Positions 8,551-16,916 of a DNA stretch of 36,990 nt are shown here, in pieces. The notes under the pieces are model-generated. The model was not told the DNA's origin. It did not search any database and saw only the letters and a program-made list of their open reading frames with translations. This stretch comes from a virus: the IMG/VR virus record IMGVR_UViG_3300043823_000620, positions 1 to 36,990 of that record. One strand, written 5' to 3'. The translations under genes and the position numbers were made by a program. Every line of letters begins with the position of its first letter. Positions within the stretch are counted from its first letter, which is position 1.

Positions 8551-8859
8551 CTACGAAGCCGACGGGTAGGCTTTCCCGCTGACTTTCCATGTCTGGAAGT
8601 CGTCGTTTTTGGCGGCGGCGACGACGGTCTCGATGACGATTTTTCCGCTGAGGCTGCCGAAACTGGTGGAGGTCAGCGTGTAGGGATTGGTTCCGACGCC
8701 CTCCGCAGAGAAATCAACGATGGGGTCAAAGGTCGCCGCCCCGCCGAAGGTGCCGTTGCTGTTTAAATAGGTTTTAGTCTCCAGCTTCTCGGTGACGGTG
8801 GCTTTGGTTGCAGAGGTGTCCGCGGCAAGGGTGACTCCGATGGAAAAGGCTGCGCTCAT
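8551..8859 (-). CDS. Small tail-tube-like protein, copy 1
   Basis: 102 aa, Thr/Ser/Ala/Gly-rich and beta-predicted, with little charge. It is a diverged tandem paralogue of 8872-9177: both begin MSA(A/T)F, have a KTY segment near residue 30, a GxGT block near 55 and end with (K/S)NDDF followed by an aromatic-basic tail. Position just before the chaperone genes and the composition fit a major tail or tail-tube subunit, which is unusually short here. Confidence 0.6.
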   Translation of the reverse strand: MSAAFSIGVTLAADTSATKATVTEKLETKTYLNSNGTFGGAATFDPIVDFSAEGVGTNPYTLTSTSFGSLSGKIVIETVVAAAKNDDFQTWKVSGKAYPSAS

Positions 8860-8871
8860 GGTCGTGTCGGG

Positions 8872-9177
8872 TTAGCTCCAGGCCTGGTATTCGGCCTTGA
8901 ATTTCGGGAAATCGTCGTTGCTATCGTCCTGGGAAAGCGAAATCAGAGTGAGCGTTCCCGCAGTGACCGAGGTGTTTGCCGCCAGCGAGAAACTTGCTGT
9001 TCCGATGCCGGAAACGGAGACTTTGCGCTCGGTCATGGGGACCTGAGCCGCGGCGATCGTAGTGCCAGTCTGGTCGCGGTAGGTTTTGATCTGATGGGAT
9101 GATTCGTCGCTCCATTCGTTGACGACCGATCCAGAAGGTGATGCGGGGGCCGATCCGGCTCCAAAGGTTGCGCTCAT
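8872..9177 (-). CDS. Small tail-tube-like protein, copy 2
   Basis: 101 aa, paralogue of the downstream gene. Beta-rich, with SVSGIGTASFSLAANTSVTAG in the middle and SNDDFPKFK near the end. A TTGACA hexamer lies 13 nt before the ATG. One of the two copies is probably the tail-tube subunit; the other may be a minor or decorating variant. This role is inferred from position and composition. Confidence 0.6.
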   Translation of the reverse strand: MSATFGAGSAPASPSGSVVNEWSDESSHQIKTYRDQTGTTIAAAQVPMTERKVSVSGIGTASFSLAANTSVTAGTLTLISLSQDDSNDDFPKFKAEYQAWS

Positions 9178-9215
9178 GGAAATGCGGATCTGTCAAATCG
9201 CCCGAGGGGGTCAGG

Positions 9216-9617
9216 CTACTCCGAAACTCCAACGAGTGCCTGCACCTCGGCAGTCCACTCGTTCTTGTCGTGGCTTGTCCGTGTGTTCTGGATCCATACC
9301 CCGGCATAGTACGGAGTGCCGGAAGGCCAGTTGGTCGAAAGGTAGGTGTCGTCGAGCGCACCGCGAACGCCATTAAGCGCGGTGGTCATCGTGGAAAGGG
9401 AATCGGCGCCCAGCAGCGCCGGAGCCGTGATGCGAATGGTCACGGTCGCCCGGTAGGAACCGCCCCCGCTATGTTCGATATCGGCGCACGAGACGATGAG
9501 GTTCAACGATTCCGGGGGCATTTCCTCATAATCCGTGCCGAGGTAAATCGTCGTGGAAGGAAATGCCGAGGCAGTAAAGGCCGTGCGGAGGGCGGATTCG
9601 ATGGAAAGGGGGTTCAT
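9216..9617 (-). CDS. Putative tail terminator / neck protein
   Basis: 133 aa. Begins with a helix (SIESALRTAFTAS) and continues with beta strands (YRATVTIRI) and a second helix (TMTTALNGVRGALDD), the alpha/beta pattern of tail terminator and tail completion proteins (lambda gpU-like order). It follows a head-closure-like gene and precedes the tail-tube-like genes. The start overlaps the previous stop as TAATG. Family not confirmed from sequence. Confidence 0.6.
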   Translation of the reverse strand: MNPLSIESALRTAFTASAFPSTTIYLGTDYEEMPPESLNLIVSCADIEHSGGGSYRATVTIRITAPALLGADSLSTMTTALNGVRGALDDTYLSTNWPSGTPYYAGVWIQNTRTSHDKNEWTAEVQALVGVSE

Positions 9618-9943
9618 TATTCTCGGGTTGCTGTGACGAGAACCTCGGCAGCGAGAGGTGATCCCGGCAGGCTGGTCGATGTCTCGACGCGATAGGTGGT
9701 TCCCTCGGCGACCAAGGTGAGCTGCGTCCCGACAGCCGGACGGGAGGCGCGGGTCTGTGGCCAGCGGACTCGGATGGCCTTGTCGGTTTTGAAGCCGCCG
9801 GTTTCCAGATTCATGGTCGGCTGCGGGGTGGAGACGTGCGCCATGAAAGGAGTTCCGGTACCGAGCTGGATGAGGGTGCCAAGGGAATTGGCAATTTCAT
9901 TGGCCGCACGGACTCGGAAAGCGGCGATGGAAGTGCGGTTCAC
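9617..9943 (-). CDS. Putative head-tail connector / head closure protein
   Basis: 108 aa. The N-terminal helix (IAAFRVRAANEIANSL) is followed by beta strands ending LAAEVLVTATRE, a size and layout like lambda FII-type or gp16-type connectors. First gene after the major capsid. The start is GTG at 9943, with TTGACA 13 nt upstream and no Shine-Dalgarno. Confidence 0.55.
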   Translation of the reverse strand: MNRTSIAAFRVRAANEIANSLGTLIQLGTGTPFMAHVSTPQPTMNLETGGFKTDKAIRVRWPQTRASRPAVGTQLTLVAEGTTYRVETSTSLPGSPLAAEVLVTATRE

Positions 9944-9975
9944 AATGCTAACGGGGTGTCAAGCGACCAAGCAGA

Positions 9976-10003
9976 AGGGGCCACCCCTTGCGGAGTGACC
10001 CCT
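9976..10003 (-). terminator. 12-bp stem-loop after the major capsid gene
   Basis: On the minus strand the arms at 10003-9992 and 9987-9976 form a 12-bp stem (two G-U pairs) closed by a GCAA tetraloop, about 25 nt after the capsid stop. There is only a short T-poor tail, so it is not a classic intrinsic terminator. It may attenuate transcription or protect capsid mRNA from 3' exonucleases, raising capsid yield. Confidence 0.55.
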
Positions 10004-10026
10004 CGATGCGGGCTAGGAGGAAACTC

Positions 10027-10941
10027 TTAGCTGTGGGCGTTGATGACGCAGCCCTTGACGGCGTCGCCGACGGCGTAGCCCTCGAGCCATGTGAGGCGGT
10101 TGTTGACAGCGAGGGTGTAGGGATCGACCCACTGGTTCACCATCACACGGAAGCCGGTGATCGGATCTTCGATGTAATCGATGAGTCCAGGGAAGGGAAC
10201 GTTCGGCATGACCTCGGCGGGGTTCTTCGGGGCGCGGGCCACGAAGACCGTGCTCTCGGGATGTCCGGCGAAGCCAACGCCACTCGCTCCGGCGGAGCTG
10301 AAGGAGGGGTACTTGTCGAGCTGGAACCCGGCAACCTCGGGGAGATTGCCCTTGGCGATCGCGTCGCCATTGAGGGGGTTGTTCAGCGCGGCAACGATGA
10401 GCGGATCGCTCAGGAGGGACGCATAGACCGTGCTATTGACGACGGCGAAGCGGTTATCCTGGGGAACGCCGTTGGCATCGAGCGCGGAGAGCAGGGGCAG
10501 CATCAGGCTGGTATAGCTGTAGGTGCTGGCGGGGGTGACGCTCGTCGAGAAGTTCGTGGTCGTCCAGTTGGCGGAGACGGAATCAACGATGTGGTTCGCA
10601 ATCGCGACGGCGATCGGCTCGGCGGACTCCTCGATCAGATCGCGGTCGGTCGCATTGTACTGCGCCGGGGTGAACTGAACGTGGACTTCCTTCTGAGCGG
10701 AGAGGGTCACGGGCACATCGGTGTCGGTGACGTTGCCGGGGCCGGTACCAAATGGGTTGACGGTCTGGACGCTCTTCAGACGCGAGATGACGGTCTGGTT
10801 CAGGAGCGCGTTGTCGACTTTGCCGTCGAGTTCGCGGAAGCCCTTGCTGATCATCTTGAGCAGCGGGCGGTGGGTGAAGGTCAGGGTGAGGGCTCGCTGA
10901 AGGATCAGGGAACCGCTAAGTGTGCCGAGTGAGTTGGACAT
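10027..10941 (-). CDS. Major capsid protein (HK97-fold type)
   Basis: 304 aa. It follows the protease-scaffold gene and precedes connector genes. The N-terminus has a long helix with ELDGKVDNALLNQTVISRLK, the centre has Asn/Thr-rich segments, and the C-terminal third (ESTVFVARAP ... ITGFRVMVNQWVDP ... LEGYAVGDAVKGCV) resembles the closing beta strands and late helices of P22-type or HK97-type coat proteins. The start codon is preceded by a G-free leader about 22 nt long, with TTTGACA further upstream at 10978-10984. No N-terminal delta domain is evident, consistent with scaffolding supplied by the fused protease-scaffold. Confidence 0.75.
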   Translation of the reverse strand: MSNSLGTLSGSLILQRALTLTFTHRPLLKMISKGFRELDGKVDNALLNQTVISRLKSVQTVNPFGTGPGNVTDTDVPVTLSAQKEVHVQFTPAQYNATDRDLIEESAEPIAVAIANHIVDSVSANWTTTNFSTSVTPASTYSYTSLMLPLLSALDANGVPQDNRFAVVNSTVYASLLSDPLIVAALNNPLNGDAIAKGNLPEVAGFQLDKYPSFSSAGASGVGFAGHPESTVFVARAPKNPAEVMPNVPFPGLIDYIEDPITGFRVMVNQWVDPYTLAVNNRLTWLEGYAVGDAVKGCVINAHS

Positions 10942-11001
10942 TTAGGTGGGTAGGGTTGGTGTTCCCTTTTTTCGGCCTGTCAAATCACCGACCCGGATTC
11001 C

Positions 11002-11244
11002 CTAGCCCTGACGCTCCCGGATCATCGCATCCGCAATCATAAACGAAGCTGCAGCGAGCTTCTCAGGATCAACCGGAATCCCCGCGTTCGTCGTGCCCAG
11101 GAATCCCTGCAACGCAGCCGCCGCGAAATGATCCCTCACCGTCAGGCCGGTCGCCGCATAGGTGGTTTCGATGGACCCACCCTCCTTGACGTTCGACTGC
11201 CAGACCAGCGGGTAGGCTGGTCCGGCGTCAGGCTTGAGCGCCAT
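11002..11244 (-). CDS. Small phage protein with LTVRDHFAAAAL motif
   Basis: 80 aa. The segment LTVRDHFAAAALQGFL followed by a helix ending IADAMIRERQG matches a widespread small phage protein pattern (T-x-R-D-x-F/Y-A-A-x-A-x-x-x-L ... A-D-A-M-L-x-x-R), whose function is not established. The start overlaps the stop of the upstream protease-scaffold gene (TGATG). Its place between scaffold and capsid genes is unusual for this family. Confidence 0.65.
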   Translation of the reverse strand: MALKPDAGPAYPLVWQSNVKEGGSIETTYAATGLTVRDHFAAAALQGFLGTTNAGIPVDPEKLAAASFMIADAMIRERQG

Positions 11245-12605
11245 CAGTCAACGAGCTTGCCGAAGTTGGCCGCAAAATAGCGGGCGCGTTCGGAGGGATC
11301 CTTGATCGCGGCGTACTCCCGACGGTAGTCGACGGGACGCTTGATCTCATCGGCAAAGGCCACCTCGGGGACGTTGACCGCGGGGAGGAGGCCCATGCTC
11401 TTCTTGAGCTTTATGTGCAGTTCCGAAAGCGAAGCGATGCGGGCGGCTTCCTCGGCCAGTCGAGCATCACGCTCAACGACGGAGGCTTCGGCGGAGGCGA
11501 GCTTTGCGGAAAGTTCCGTGATCCGGGCTTCCTTCGCAGCCAGTTCCGTCGTGCGGGCCTCGATGTCGGCCTTCAGCGAAATGATCTGGGCCTCGAACTC
11601 ACCCGTGCGGGCGGCAAAGGTAACGACGTCCTCGACGATAGCCTCGAGGGGAGTCGCGGTGATTTCCTGAGAAACTTCCTCCTCGGGGATCACCGCTGGG
11701 GGATCATCGGAAGGAAGTTGCTCATCGGAGGGAATCTGACCGTCATCGGCAGCTGGTTCCTCAACCGTGGTCGGCATGGAATCATTGCCGGGATCAGGGG
11801 CGACATCGACCGGGGTCTCGGGAGCCGGGGTCTGATCCTCGTCGGAAGGAGCGCCATTGTCCGGGGAGGGGGCTGCATCACCGGCGGGAGTCTCGGGAGT
11901 GGCGACAGGATCAGGGGCGAGCTTGGTGTCGTGGTGCTCGTGCCGTTTTTCGTGGAAGAGTCCCGAAGGGTTGGCGGCGGGCATATCGACGATGTCGCAG
12001 GAATAGATCTCCATGCAACGGGCCGCCATGCGGGCCTCGGTGGCAGGCTCTGAGGAGGCCATGATGTCGTCGGGAAGAACCCCGTCATTGGTCGGGGTGA
12101 TGTCGTCCTCGCTTGGAGCAGTGACGGGATTCTCATCTTCGCCCTGATCATCATCATCCTCCTCGCTCTGGGAATCGCTCATCTCATCGCCCTCATCCAA
12201 GGCGACCGGCCATTGCACCTCCTCGGGAGTCCCGCTGAAGGTGATGCTTAGCCCGAAGCTGCCGGGGATCGTCTCGGCCATTTCGAGTATTTTCTCGAAA
12301 TCGTCGTGGCTTTTGATGAGTTGGAGGTCGGCGCGAACCTTGTCACCGTCGAGGCTGAAGTTCTGAAGTGTCCCGACGAGGGCATCGATGCCGGTGCCGT
12401 GATCCATCTTAACCCGCAGCCCATCCTCGTAGGTCTGGGCGCAGGCCATGACCTGAGAGAGGCAGAGGTCATCGATTACCATGTCGTGTCCTTTGGCTTC
12501 CCCCTTGGTAATGACGGATACTCCCTTGAGGATTCCGTTCTTGCGATCAACGCGGGAACCGGTGGCGGCTGAAAAAAGGACAAGGGGGGCGGATGAGGAA
12601 TTCAT
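11244..12605 (-). CDS. Prohead protease fused to scaffold
   Basis: 453 aa. The first 217 residues are a prohead protease: candidate catalytic His69 (KMDHG) and Ser120 (FGLSITF), and the closing block EIYSCDIVDMPAANPSGLF near 199-217, which matches the ending of herpes-fold capsid proteases. An acidic insert (about 137-190, runs of Asp/Glu) splits the protease. Residues 225-320 are Pro/Asp/Glu-rich, and 335-400 form a heptad coiled coil (repeats of ARITELSAKL type), the hallmark of scaffolding. It should direct capsid assembly and then digest the scaffold. TTGACT lies 17 nt before the ATG. Confidence 0.75.
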   Translation of the reverse strand: MNSSSAPLVLFSAATGSRVDRKNGILKGVSVITKGEAKGHDMVIDDLCLSQVMACAQTYEDGLRVKMDHGTGIDALVGTLQNFSLDGDKVRADLQLIKSHDDFEKILEMAETIPGSFGLSITFSGTPEEVQWPVALDEGDEMSDSQSEEDDDDQGEDENPVTAPSEDDITPTNDGVLPDDIMASSEPATEARMAARCMEIYSCDIVDMPAANPSGLFHEKRHEHHDTKLAPDPVATPETPAGDAAPSPDNGAPSDEDQTPAPETPVDVAPDPGNDSMPTTVEEPAADDGQIPSDEQLPSDDPPAVIPEEEVSQEITATPLEAIVEDVVTFAARTGEFEAQIISLKADIEARTTELAAKEARITELSAKLASAEASVVERDARLAEEAARIASLSELHIKLKKSMGLLPAVNVPEVAFADEIKRPVDYRREYAAIKDPSERARYFAANFGKLVD

Positions 12606-12641
12606 GTTGAATGCTCGCGGGAAGTCAAATCGGGCGCGGAG

Positions 12642-12863
12642 TTACTCGGCGGCTTCCTCAGCGGCTTTCCCTTTCTTGATTTTCGCAGCAAGGGTTTTGA
12701 TTTCGCCTTCAACGGCATTCACGACTGACGATTCGACCGATTGGATTTTCTGGATGAGGCTTTCGGCTTTCTTGACGGGGGCCGAGGCATCGACGCGCTG
12801 GATGAGCGCGATGACTTTGCCTTCGGAGTTTTTCACTTCTTCGGTGACGGTATTGGTGGACAT
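12642..12863 (-). CDS. Small Lys/Ala-rich coiled-coil protein
   Basis: 73 aa. After a short head it is helical and charged (KKAESLIQKIQSVESSVVNAV ... ending KGKAAEEAAE). It lies between portal and protease-scaffold genes. No family recognised; a minor head or scaffolding component is possible. The leader 12864-12892 contains no G and repeats CCCATCCAC. Confidence 0.6.
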   Translation of the reverse strand: MSTNTVTEEVKNSEGKVIALIQRVDASAPVKKAESLIQKIQSVESSVVNAVEGEIKTLAAKIKKGKAAEEAAE

Positions 12864-12892
12864 GGTGGATGGGGTGGATGGGGTGTTGTGGG

Positions 12893-14479
12893 TTATTCTA
12901 AAACGGGGGACTGTTCGACATCCGAGGAGGTGTCGTCCTCGGGTTCATCCTCCTGCTGATCGGAAGCGGGAGGAGGAGCCATGTGCGCACCGGGGGCGGG
13001 CGGGATGATGTCGCTGACGGAGATGCCTGCGGCGGCGCATTTCTGCTTCAGCTCGGCGGCCTCCTCGACCATGTCGTCAGTCTCCTTCTCGACGTCGAGT
13101 CCCTGCATGGCGAACCAACGCTTGCGGGAGATCAGTCCGCTGCGGACGAGGTTCATGTAGAGGTTCCCGTCGCGCCCGAGATCCACGGAGGGAGCCTTCG
13201 GCCCGATGAAGGTGACGCGCCACCAATCCTCGCCCGGATGCTCCAAGCGTCCTGCCTCGATTTCCTGCCATATCCAGTAAGTCCAGAAGGGGCGACAGAA
13301 CTGCTCGCGCAGGATCGCCTGGCATTCCTTGAAAAAGTAGTTGGCATCTTCGAGGACGTAGCGGGTATTCGCCCCGCCAGCCTTGGTGATGTCCCAGAGG
13401 AGTTCGGGAGCGATGCCCATACCCCAAGCGATATCGCGGGCGAGGTAGTCGAGGAATTCGCGGAAGTTGTCGTTCTTGGTCTCGTTGCGGAAGGATTTGA
13501 TGTCCTCGCCGGGCTTGAGACGGACGCTGCCGCTGGTGTTGTAAAGGGTATCGACCTGAATGTTTCCGAGGTCGTTCAGGGGTTCGGTGATCCGCTTGCT
13601 TCCGAGGCCGATATTGGTCGATTCGGGCGAGGTGACTACGAAGGCGACCTGGGTGTTCAGCTTGAAACTCGTTTTCGCGTAATAGAGGATCTCGCTAATG
13701 TCCTGAAGGTGGTTCGCCCCCCGTGCCAACCAGCCGGGGCTTCGGAGGTAGCCCCTGCGGTAGAACCGGCGCACCTGATTGAGATCATCAGAGGAGACGA
13801 TGACGCTCTTCTTCGGATCTTCGGCATCGATCACGTTGTAGGCGATCGCCTTCCCGAATTTGTCCGGCAGTACCCCGTCGATCCATCCTTTGCTCTGGGT
13901 GAGGTCGGGCAAGTAGGTGGTGGATCCGACGCACTCGCCCCCGATGAGGCGGAACATTCCGCGCCCGGATTTGGAAAGCATTTTCTGCCAGAAAATGTCG
14001 CCATCGATCGCCACCTGACGAAGGATGAAGGGCTGGGCCTCGAAGAAATTCACCTCGCCTCCGACATCGACGCCGAACGCAGCCGTGCCGCAGGCATCGT
14101 GAAATGCCATCGTTGCTTTCTTGTTCCACTCCCGATTGGAAGTCGCCGCGTGGGGCTTCAGCGGCAGGGAGTAACGGGCGGGGGCGTCCACGGCGCGGGC
14201 CGCAAATCCGACGTTATTGTAGAACCAGCGTGAACGCCGGAGCAGCTCGATGCGGTCATAGGCCGTCAGCTCCTGCTTCGGAGTGACGGTGGGCATGTAG
14301 ATCCAGCTCCGGGCCTCGGGGGTGCGCTGGGTGGCCTCGTAGGCTGCAAAGGCGGTCTCGGAGAGATTTTTGCGGAGCAGCTTCGTCGTGGAAGCGGTCG
14401 GTTTGCGCCCGGCTCCGGCGCGAGCACCTCCCCATGTGGATTTCGAGGAGCGGGAGGAACTTGATTTCGGAGCGGCCAT
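12893..14479 (-). CDS. Portal protein (lambda type)
   Basis: 528 aa from ATG at 14479 (a TTG at 14491 would add four residues). The N-terminus has WGGARAGAGRKP (16-27). The core has typical lambda-family portal features: YDRIELLRRSRWFYNN near the N-terminus, RQVAIDGDIF, a helical wing, and the AWGMGIAPELLWDITKAGG segment. The C-terminus is acidic and Pro-rich. It forms the dodecameric DNA gate at one capsid vertex and binds the terminase. TTGACA lies 17 nt before the ATG. Confidence 0.85.
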   Translation of the reverse strand: MAAPKSSSSRSSKSTWGGARAGAGRKPTASTTKLLRKNLSETAFAAYEATQRTPEARSWIYMPTVTPKQELTAYDRIELLRRSRWFYNNVGFAARAVDAPARYSLPLKPHAATSNREWNKKATMAFHDACGTAAFGVDVGGEVNFFEAQPFILRQVAIDGDIFWQKMLSKSGRGMFRLIGGECVGSTTYLPDLTQSKGWIDGVLPDKFGKAIAYNVIDAEDPKKSVIVSSDDLNQVRRFYRRGYLRSPGWLARGANHLQDISEILYYAKTSFKLNTQVAFVVTSPESTNIGLGSKRITEPLNDLGNIQVDTLYNTSGSVRLKPGEDIKSFRNETKNDNFREFLDYLARDIAWGMGIAPELLWDITKAGGANTRYVLEDANYFFKECQAILREQFCRPFWTYWIWQEIEAGRLEHPGEDWWRVTFIGPKAPSVDLGRDGNLYMNLVRSGLISRKRWFAMQGLDVEKETDDMVEEAAELKQKCAAAGISVSDIIPPAPGAHMAPPPASDQQEDEPEDDTSSDVEQSPVLE

Positions 14480-14491
14480 GATGGAAATCAA

Positions 14492-14678
14492 GCGCGTGTC
14501 AAAAATGGAGCCGCCCAGAGTGTTTCACGACTTCCTGTTTTCTCTGGCCTCCATTGAAGTCGGGAGGTTGGCGCGGGCTTTGCCAAAATGGTCGGACGGG
14601 GTTCAGGTCGCTATCTCGTCCGATTCGCACCATTGGTGACTACCTCGGATTTGATCCCTCAATGCCCCGCCCGTTAAA
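14492..14678. other. Non-coding stretch between gpW-position gene and portal
   Basis: 187 bp with no convincing gene. It has a perfect 7-bp inverted repeat TCGGACG/CGTCCGA (14592-14598, 14617-14623; 18-nt loop) and, nearby, TTGGC/GCCAA arms around 14569-14587. A 44-codon minus frame (14499-14633) exists but looks random. The TTGACA box of the portal gene lies at its left end. The role of the hairpins is unknown. Confidence 0.4.
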
Positions 14679-14984
14679 TCATGTCCGACTGACGACGTTG
14701 CGGTAGTCTCCATAGACCATCGCGTTGCGCCCCGTGGGGGGTAGATCCCCAAGCTCAGCGCGGACGTCCATGACTACCTCAAGATAGAGCCACTTCGGGA
14801 AGGTAACTTCACCGTTGGCAGATCCTCCGTCCGCTGCCGTTCCGGTAATGGTGACTTCCTCGGTGCTGGCAACAAAAATCGCATCCGCGATATCCTGAAG
14901 CTCCGGGAGGCTCTTGTACCGAAGGTAGGACTTAATTCCTGCGACCTTCTGGTGGTCGAATGTTGCATTGGTGGTGGAGGCCAT
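14679..14984 (-). CDS. Small head protein between terminase and portal (gpW position)
   Basis: 101 aa from ATG at 14984. A helical segment (IKSYLRYKSLPELQDIADAIF) is followed by Gly/Thr strands (TITGTAADGG) and an aromatic helix (FPKWLYLEVVMDV). The position matches lambda gene W (head-tail joining), but the sequence is longer and I do not recognise the fold. TTGACT lies 13 nt upstream. An AGGAGG is present but ends only 1 nt before the ATG, too close to serve normally. A TTG at 14996 is a possible alternative start. Confidence 0.65.
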   Translation of the reverse strand: MASTTNATFDHQKVAGIKSYLRYKSLPELQDIADAIFVASTEEVTITGTAADGGSANGEVTFPKWLYLEVVMDVRAELGDLPPTGRNAMVYGDYRNVVSRT

Positions 14985-15004
14985 GCCTCCTGCCAAAAGT
15001 CAAA

Positions 15005-16711
15005 TTACTGCGGCTTCAAAATGTGCCACGCAATATGCGCCAACTTCACCGCATCAGAGTAGTGATCCTGGGCTACGTCCTTCCATACGAAATCTTTCCC
15101 TCCTGCCGTCTTGCGCGGAACGAGTTGTTGACCGGATAACCCGCGCACAAAGTCGTCGCTGACATCTTTCGGAAGGTGCAGAGGAGGCTTGCCGTTCTTC
15201 ATGCGGTCGATGAAAAGCTCCGTTTTTATCGAGTGGTCAACGTAGGTGTAGAGCACGACCCCTCGAAAATCTTCCAAGACGGTTTTGTTGATCCGGCTCC
15301 CGAAAGTCGCAGTAGATCCCTTGCTGGGGTAGTAGAACCTATTGGAGGCTTGGCAAAGCTGGTAAATCCTGAACGTCGCAAAGCCTGAGTCGATCAATCC
15401 GCACTCCGCTTTGACCTCCGCACCGCTGGGTGTCCGATAGACCCTTGAAGGTGGATCTGTCAGCAAATCCTCCGGGGCCAGCACGGTTCCGTAGTCGAGG
15501 ACGTAGCTTTCTCCTGTCTCAGCAAATGCCACGGTTGCCCAATGCTGTTTGTCCTGACCGATGTCCGCGCAGCAAGTCACAAGAGCAGGCTCAATCGGGC
15601 AAGTTCCTCGCGTGTAATCCCCACGGAGTCGCAGGATGCTATCCTGGCCGATAGTCGTCTCCACTTGTTCCCAAGGCATCGCCATCGTCGAGTTCGTGAA
15701 GTCCTGAAGACCGTTGATCGTCTCTTTATCCCGGAGGAACTTCACCGCCAAGGCACCGAACGTACAGGACCGCCATGGCGCATAGAGTGAGTTCAGGTGG
15801 AAGGATCGAAATCCCCTCTGTGCCGCCGGGTTCGTCGCCTCCCATTTTCCCTCATGGAGCATTTCCATCTTTTGTCCATCATTGATCTCACCTTGGCATT
15901 TCTGGCAGACGTATCGCGCCGACTCTTCGACCCTGACCATGTTCCACCTCTCTCCATCTTTCGCCTCCTGATCCCATTTCACCTGTGCCCATAGTAGCTC
16001 AATGCGCTCGGAGCAGTGAGGGCAGGGAAGCATGAACTTCTCCTGTGATCCTTTTTGGTATTCTTGCCAGATAGCCCCGTCCGGCGTGGTCGGGGTGGAT
16101 GTCTTGACCCGGAGCGCACCGACAAACGACTTGGTTCGATTCTCGGCAAGGAAGAGAGCCGAGGTCTCCTGATCCGTCTCTCTCGCAAACTTGTCGACCT
16201 CCTCCATCAAGAGGAGGCCTGCAGGCCGGGAAGCTAGGTTGGCCGGGGAGTTAGAGCCGACAAATGTCAGGGAGCAGCGGTTAAAATGCTGCTCCAGATT
16301 CTTGAACTTGTGCCGATCCTCCGGTTTTTGCTCCGAAAGGGTGGGGGAGTCATCAAAGAGAGGCATCCACCGGGTTTCGGAGAATGACCGCGCCAGACCC
16401 TCCGTCGGCATGACCCAGACAATCGGCTGCGGCTTATTGACGATCCTCCATGCAGTCCCGGCTTGCACCATCGTCGTCTTGCCCGTCTGCGTCCCGAATA
16501 CCAGCACAAGGTCGGTGACATCAATATCCCCGAAGCATTCCAACGGCTCCCGAAGGTAGGGAGTCAGGCGAGTAGAGAAAGCTCCAGGGGATTGCGTCTG
16601 GCGCTCTGAAAGGATGATTTCATCTTCGCACCATTCCACCACCGTCCGGCGATCAATCGGTGAGTAGATGGATCGGAGATGGTCGCGCAGGGCATCGGCG
16701 GCTGGGGTCAT
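15005..16711 (-). CDS. Terminase large subunit (lambda gpA family)
   Basis: 568 aa, normal for the family. Packaging ATPase with Walker A FGTQTGKT (72-79) and Walker B LLLMEEVD (166-173). Between ATPase and nuclease is a zinc-ribbon-like insert with CPHC (230-233) and CQKC (269-272), typical of gpA. The RNase H-like nuclease has Asp383 (CADIGQD), Asp441 (LIDSGF) and Asp553 (HYSDAVKLAH) as candidate metal ligands. The start overlaps the preceding small gene by ATGA. The family suggests cos-type cutting of concatemers. Confidence 0.9.
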   Translation of the reverse strand: MTPAADALRDHLRSIYSPIDRRTVVEWCEDEIILSERQTQSPGAFSTRLTPYLREPLECFGDIDVTDLVLVFGTQTGKTTMVQAGTAWRIVNKPQPIVWVMPTEGLARSFSETRWMPLFDDSPTLSEQKPEDRHKFKNLEQHFNRCSLTFVGSNSPANLASRPAGLLLMEEVDKFARETDQETSALFLAENRTKSFVGALRVKTSTPTTPDGAIWQEYQKGSQEKFMLPCPHCSERIELLWAQVKWDQEAKDGERWNMVRVEESARYVCQKCQGEINDGQKMEMLHEGKWEATNPAAQRGFRSFHLNSLYAPWRSCTFGALAVKFLRDKETINGLQDFTNSTMAMPWEQVETTIGQDSILRLRGDYTRGTCPIEPALVTCCADIGQDKQHWATVAFAETGESYVLDYGTVLAPEDLLTDPPSRVYRTPSGAEVKAECGLIDSGFATFRIYQLCQASNRFYYPSKGSTATFGSRINKTVLEDFRGVVLYTYVDHSIKTELFIDRMKNGKPPLHLPKDVSDDFVRGLSGQQLVPRKTAGGKDFVWKDVAQDHYSDAVKLAHIAWHILKPQ

Positions 16712-16902
16712 GGCTTGACCCGTTCAGCTTTCATTTCGTCAAAGGTTTTCCCAGACTCATGGACGGCTTGCTTGCCGGCCAAGGCTGTTTCTAGGAGTGC
16801 GTAGGCACGCATGGTTGCATCGTGCGGTTACATCGACACCGGGAAATTGGCGGCAATGCCGGCAATGGTTTCAATGGGGATTTCGTCTAGTGGGTTTATC
16901 AT
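16708..16902 (-). pseudogene. Small gene between terminase subunits, split by an in-frame TAA
   Basis: From ATG 16902 the frame reads 24 codons (MINPLDEIPIETIAGIAANF...), then TAA at 16828-16830, and continues in the same frame through PHDATMRAYALLETALAGK to TGA at 16708, which overlaps the terminase ATG. Without the TAA it would be a 64-aa protein. A single change in a Tyr codon (TAC or TAT to TAA) would explain it. The distal half can restart at ATG 16812 (34 aa). It could be a broken gene, two mini-genes, or a readthrough product. Confidence 0.6.
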
Positions 16903-16916
16903 GTGCTTGGGTTGGG

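Noticed and set aside
9178-9197. TTGACA boxes as ordinary -35 elements of internal promoters
   Set aside because: No -10 follows at the right distance; the start codon sits where the -10 would be. Reported instead as an unexplained motif.
14485-14491. TTG at 14491 as portal start
   Set aside because: ATG at 14479 with the TTGACA box 17 nt upstream fits the pattern of the other genes.
14592-14633. tRNA-like sequence (7-bp stem, CCA after it)
   Set aside because: The stem spans only 32 nt and there are no D, anticodon or T arms. Reported as a hairpin only.
14499-14633. 44-codon minus-strand reading frame before the portal gene
   Set aside because: No leader signal, sequence looks random, no coupling to neighbours.
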